Below, one piece after another: positions 63,835 to 64,000 of a stretch of 64,000 nucleotides of DNA. The notes below the pieces were generated by a model. It was not told the origin of the DNA. It searched no databases and saw nothing but the letters and a program-made list of their open reading frames with translations. The position numbers and the translations under genes are program-made. The stretch lies in the NCBI GenBank assembly GCA_023634235.1, contig JAMKCF010000022.1:4208541-4272540 (forward strand), given 5' to 3'. The DNA is from Pisaster brevispinus (lineage: Eukaryota > Echinodermata > Asteroidea > Forcipulatida > Asteriidae). Numbering within the stretch: the stretch's first letter is position 1; every line of letters begins with the position of its first letter.

Positions 63835-64000
63835 CTGAAAAGAAAAAGGTTAACAATGTAAGTTGTAAATTTGAGGGATTAAAAAAAAAGGTGCACTGAT
63901 CACGCGAAGGTTACTGGAAGAAGGCAGTCAACATCTAGATTAAAAAAGCACGGTATATAAATGGGATACTGTAATTTCCTTGAAATATATTAGGCATTCG

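Overview
This is a eukaryotic window: spliced genes, long introns, dense repeats, and many tacatgta-type words. It most likely comes from a marine invertebrate deuterostome (echinoderm, hemichordate or cephalochordate grade). I infer that from the gene family and repeat types, not from any search.

Host gene. The one convincing host gene runs on the minus strand across almost the whole window, from about 63,834 down to at least 6,674. Ten exons join in frame with consensus splice sites. They encode 551 residues: a CARD split over two exons (residues ~14-105), a long coiled coil (~120-420), and a less structured tail ending in an acidic micro-exon. The CARD and several coiled-coil exons align by eye with the vertebrate CARD9/CARD10/CARD11/CARD14 (CARD-CC, CARMA) adaptors that nucleate BCL10-MALT1 signalling. 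The 5' UTR exon(s) and the 3' end were not found.

Mobile elements. Most of the window is introns of this gene filled with repeats. The main one is a nearly complete ISL2EU-type DNA transposon (45,851-53,776). It has 53-bp terminal inverted repeats, a spliced THAP/DDE transposase on the plus strand and a SAP-SWIM-YqaJ exonuclease gene on the minus strand. Its THAP exon was split by a LINE fragment, and the junction then duplicated in tandem (508 bp). A CR1/L2-like LINE at ~29,960-33,500 has a 2A-like motif, an APE endonuclease and an intact RT domain. A tRNA-derived SINE (4,480-4,916) ends in the same type of 3' tail as that LINE. There are also a solo LTR with a 5-bp target duplication (37,872-38,943), a PIF/Harbinger-like remnant, several MITEs, and degenerate LINE fragments.

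Other structure. Seen here are a foldback element with palindromic CCAACGTTGG arrays (861-4,012), two GCAAGCTTGC islands (23,690-24,360; 26,690-27,730), a repeat family headed by hairpins whose stems covary (17,089-20,010; 36,825-41,086), a 27-bp minisatellite of about 100 copies open on both strands (55,411-58,097), and several long perfect or near-perfect hairpins.

Layout. 1-4,012: 24-bp minisatellite and foldback element. 4,013-6,673: SINEs and a LINE tail. 6,674-15,585: four CARD-CC exons and LINE relics. 17,089-20,010: hairpin repeat family. 22,438-22,611: CARD-CC exon. 23,690-28,990: palindrome islands, Harbinger remnant, LINE tail. 29,960-33,500: 2A-LINE. 33,675-41,086: MITEs, long hairpin, hairpin repeat with solo LTR. 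41,500-45,850: Cys-rich relic, MITEs, CARD-CC exon. 45,851-53,776: ISL2EU. 55,153-63,834: four CARD-CC exons with the minisatellite between two of them.
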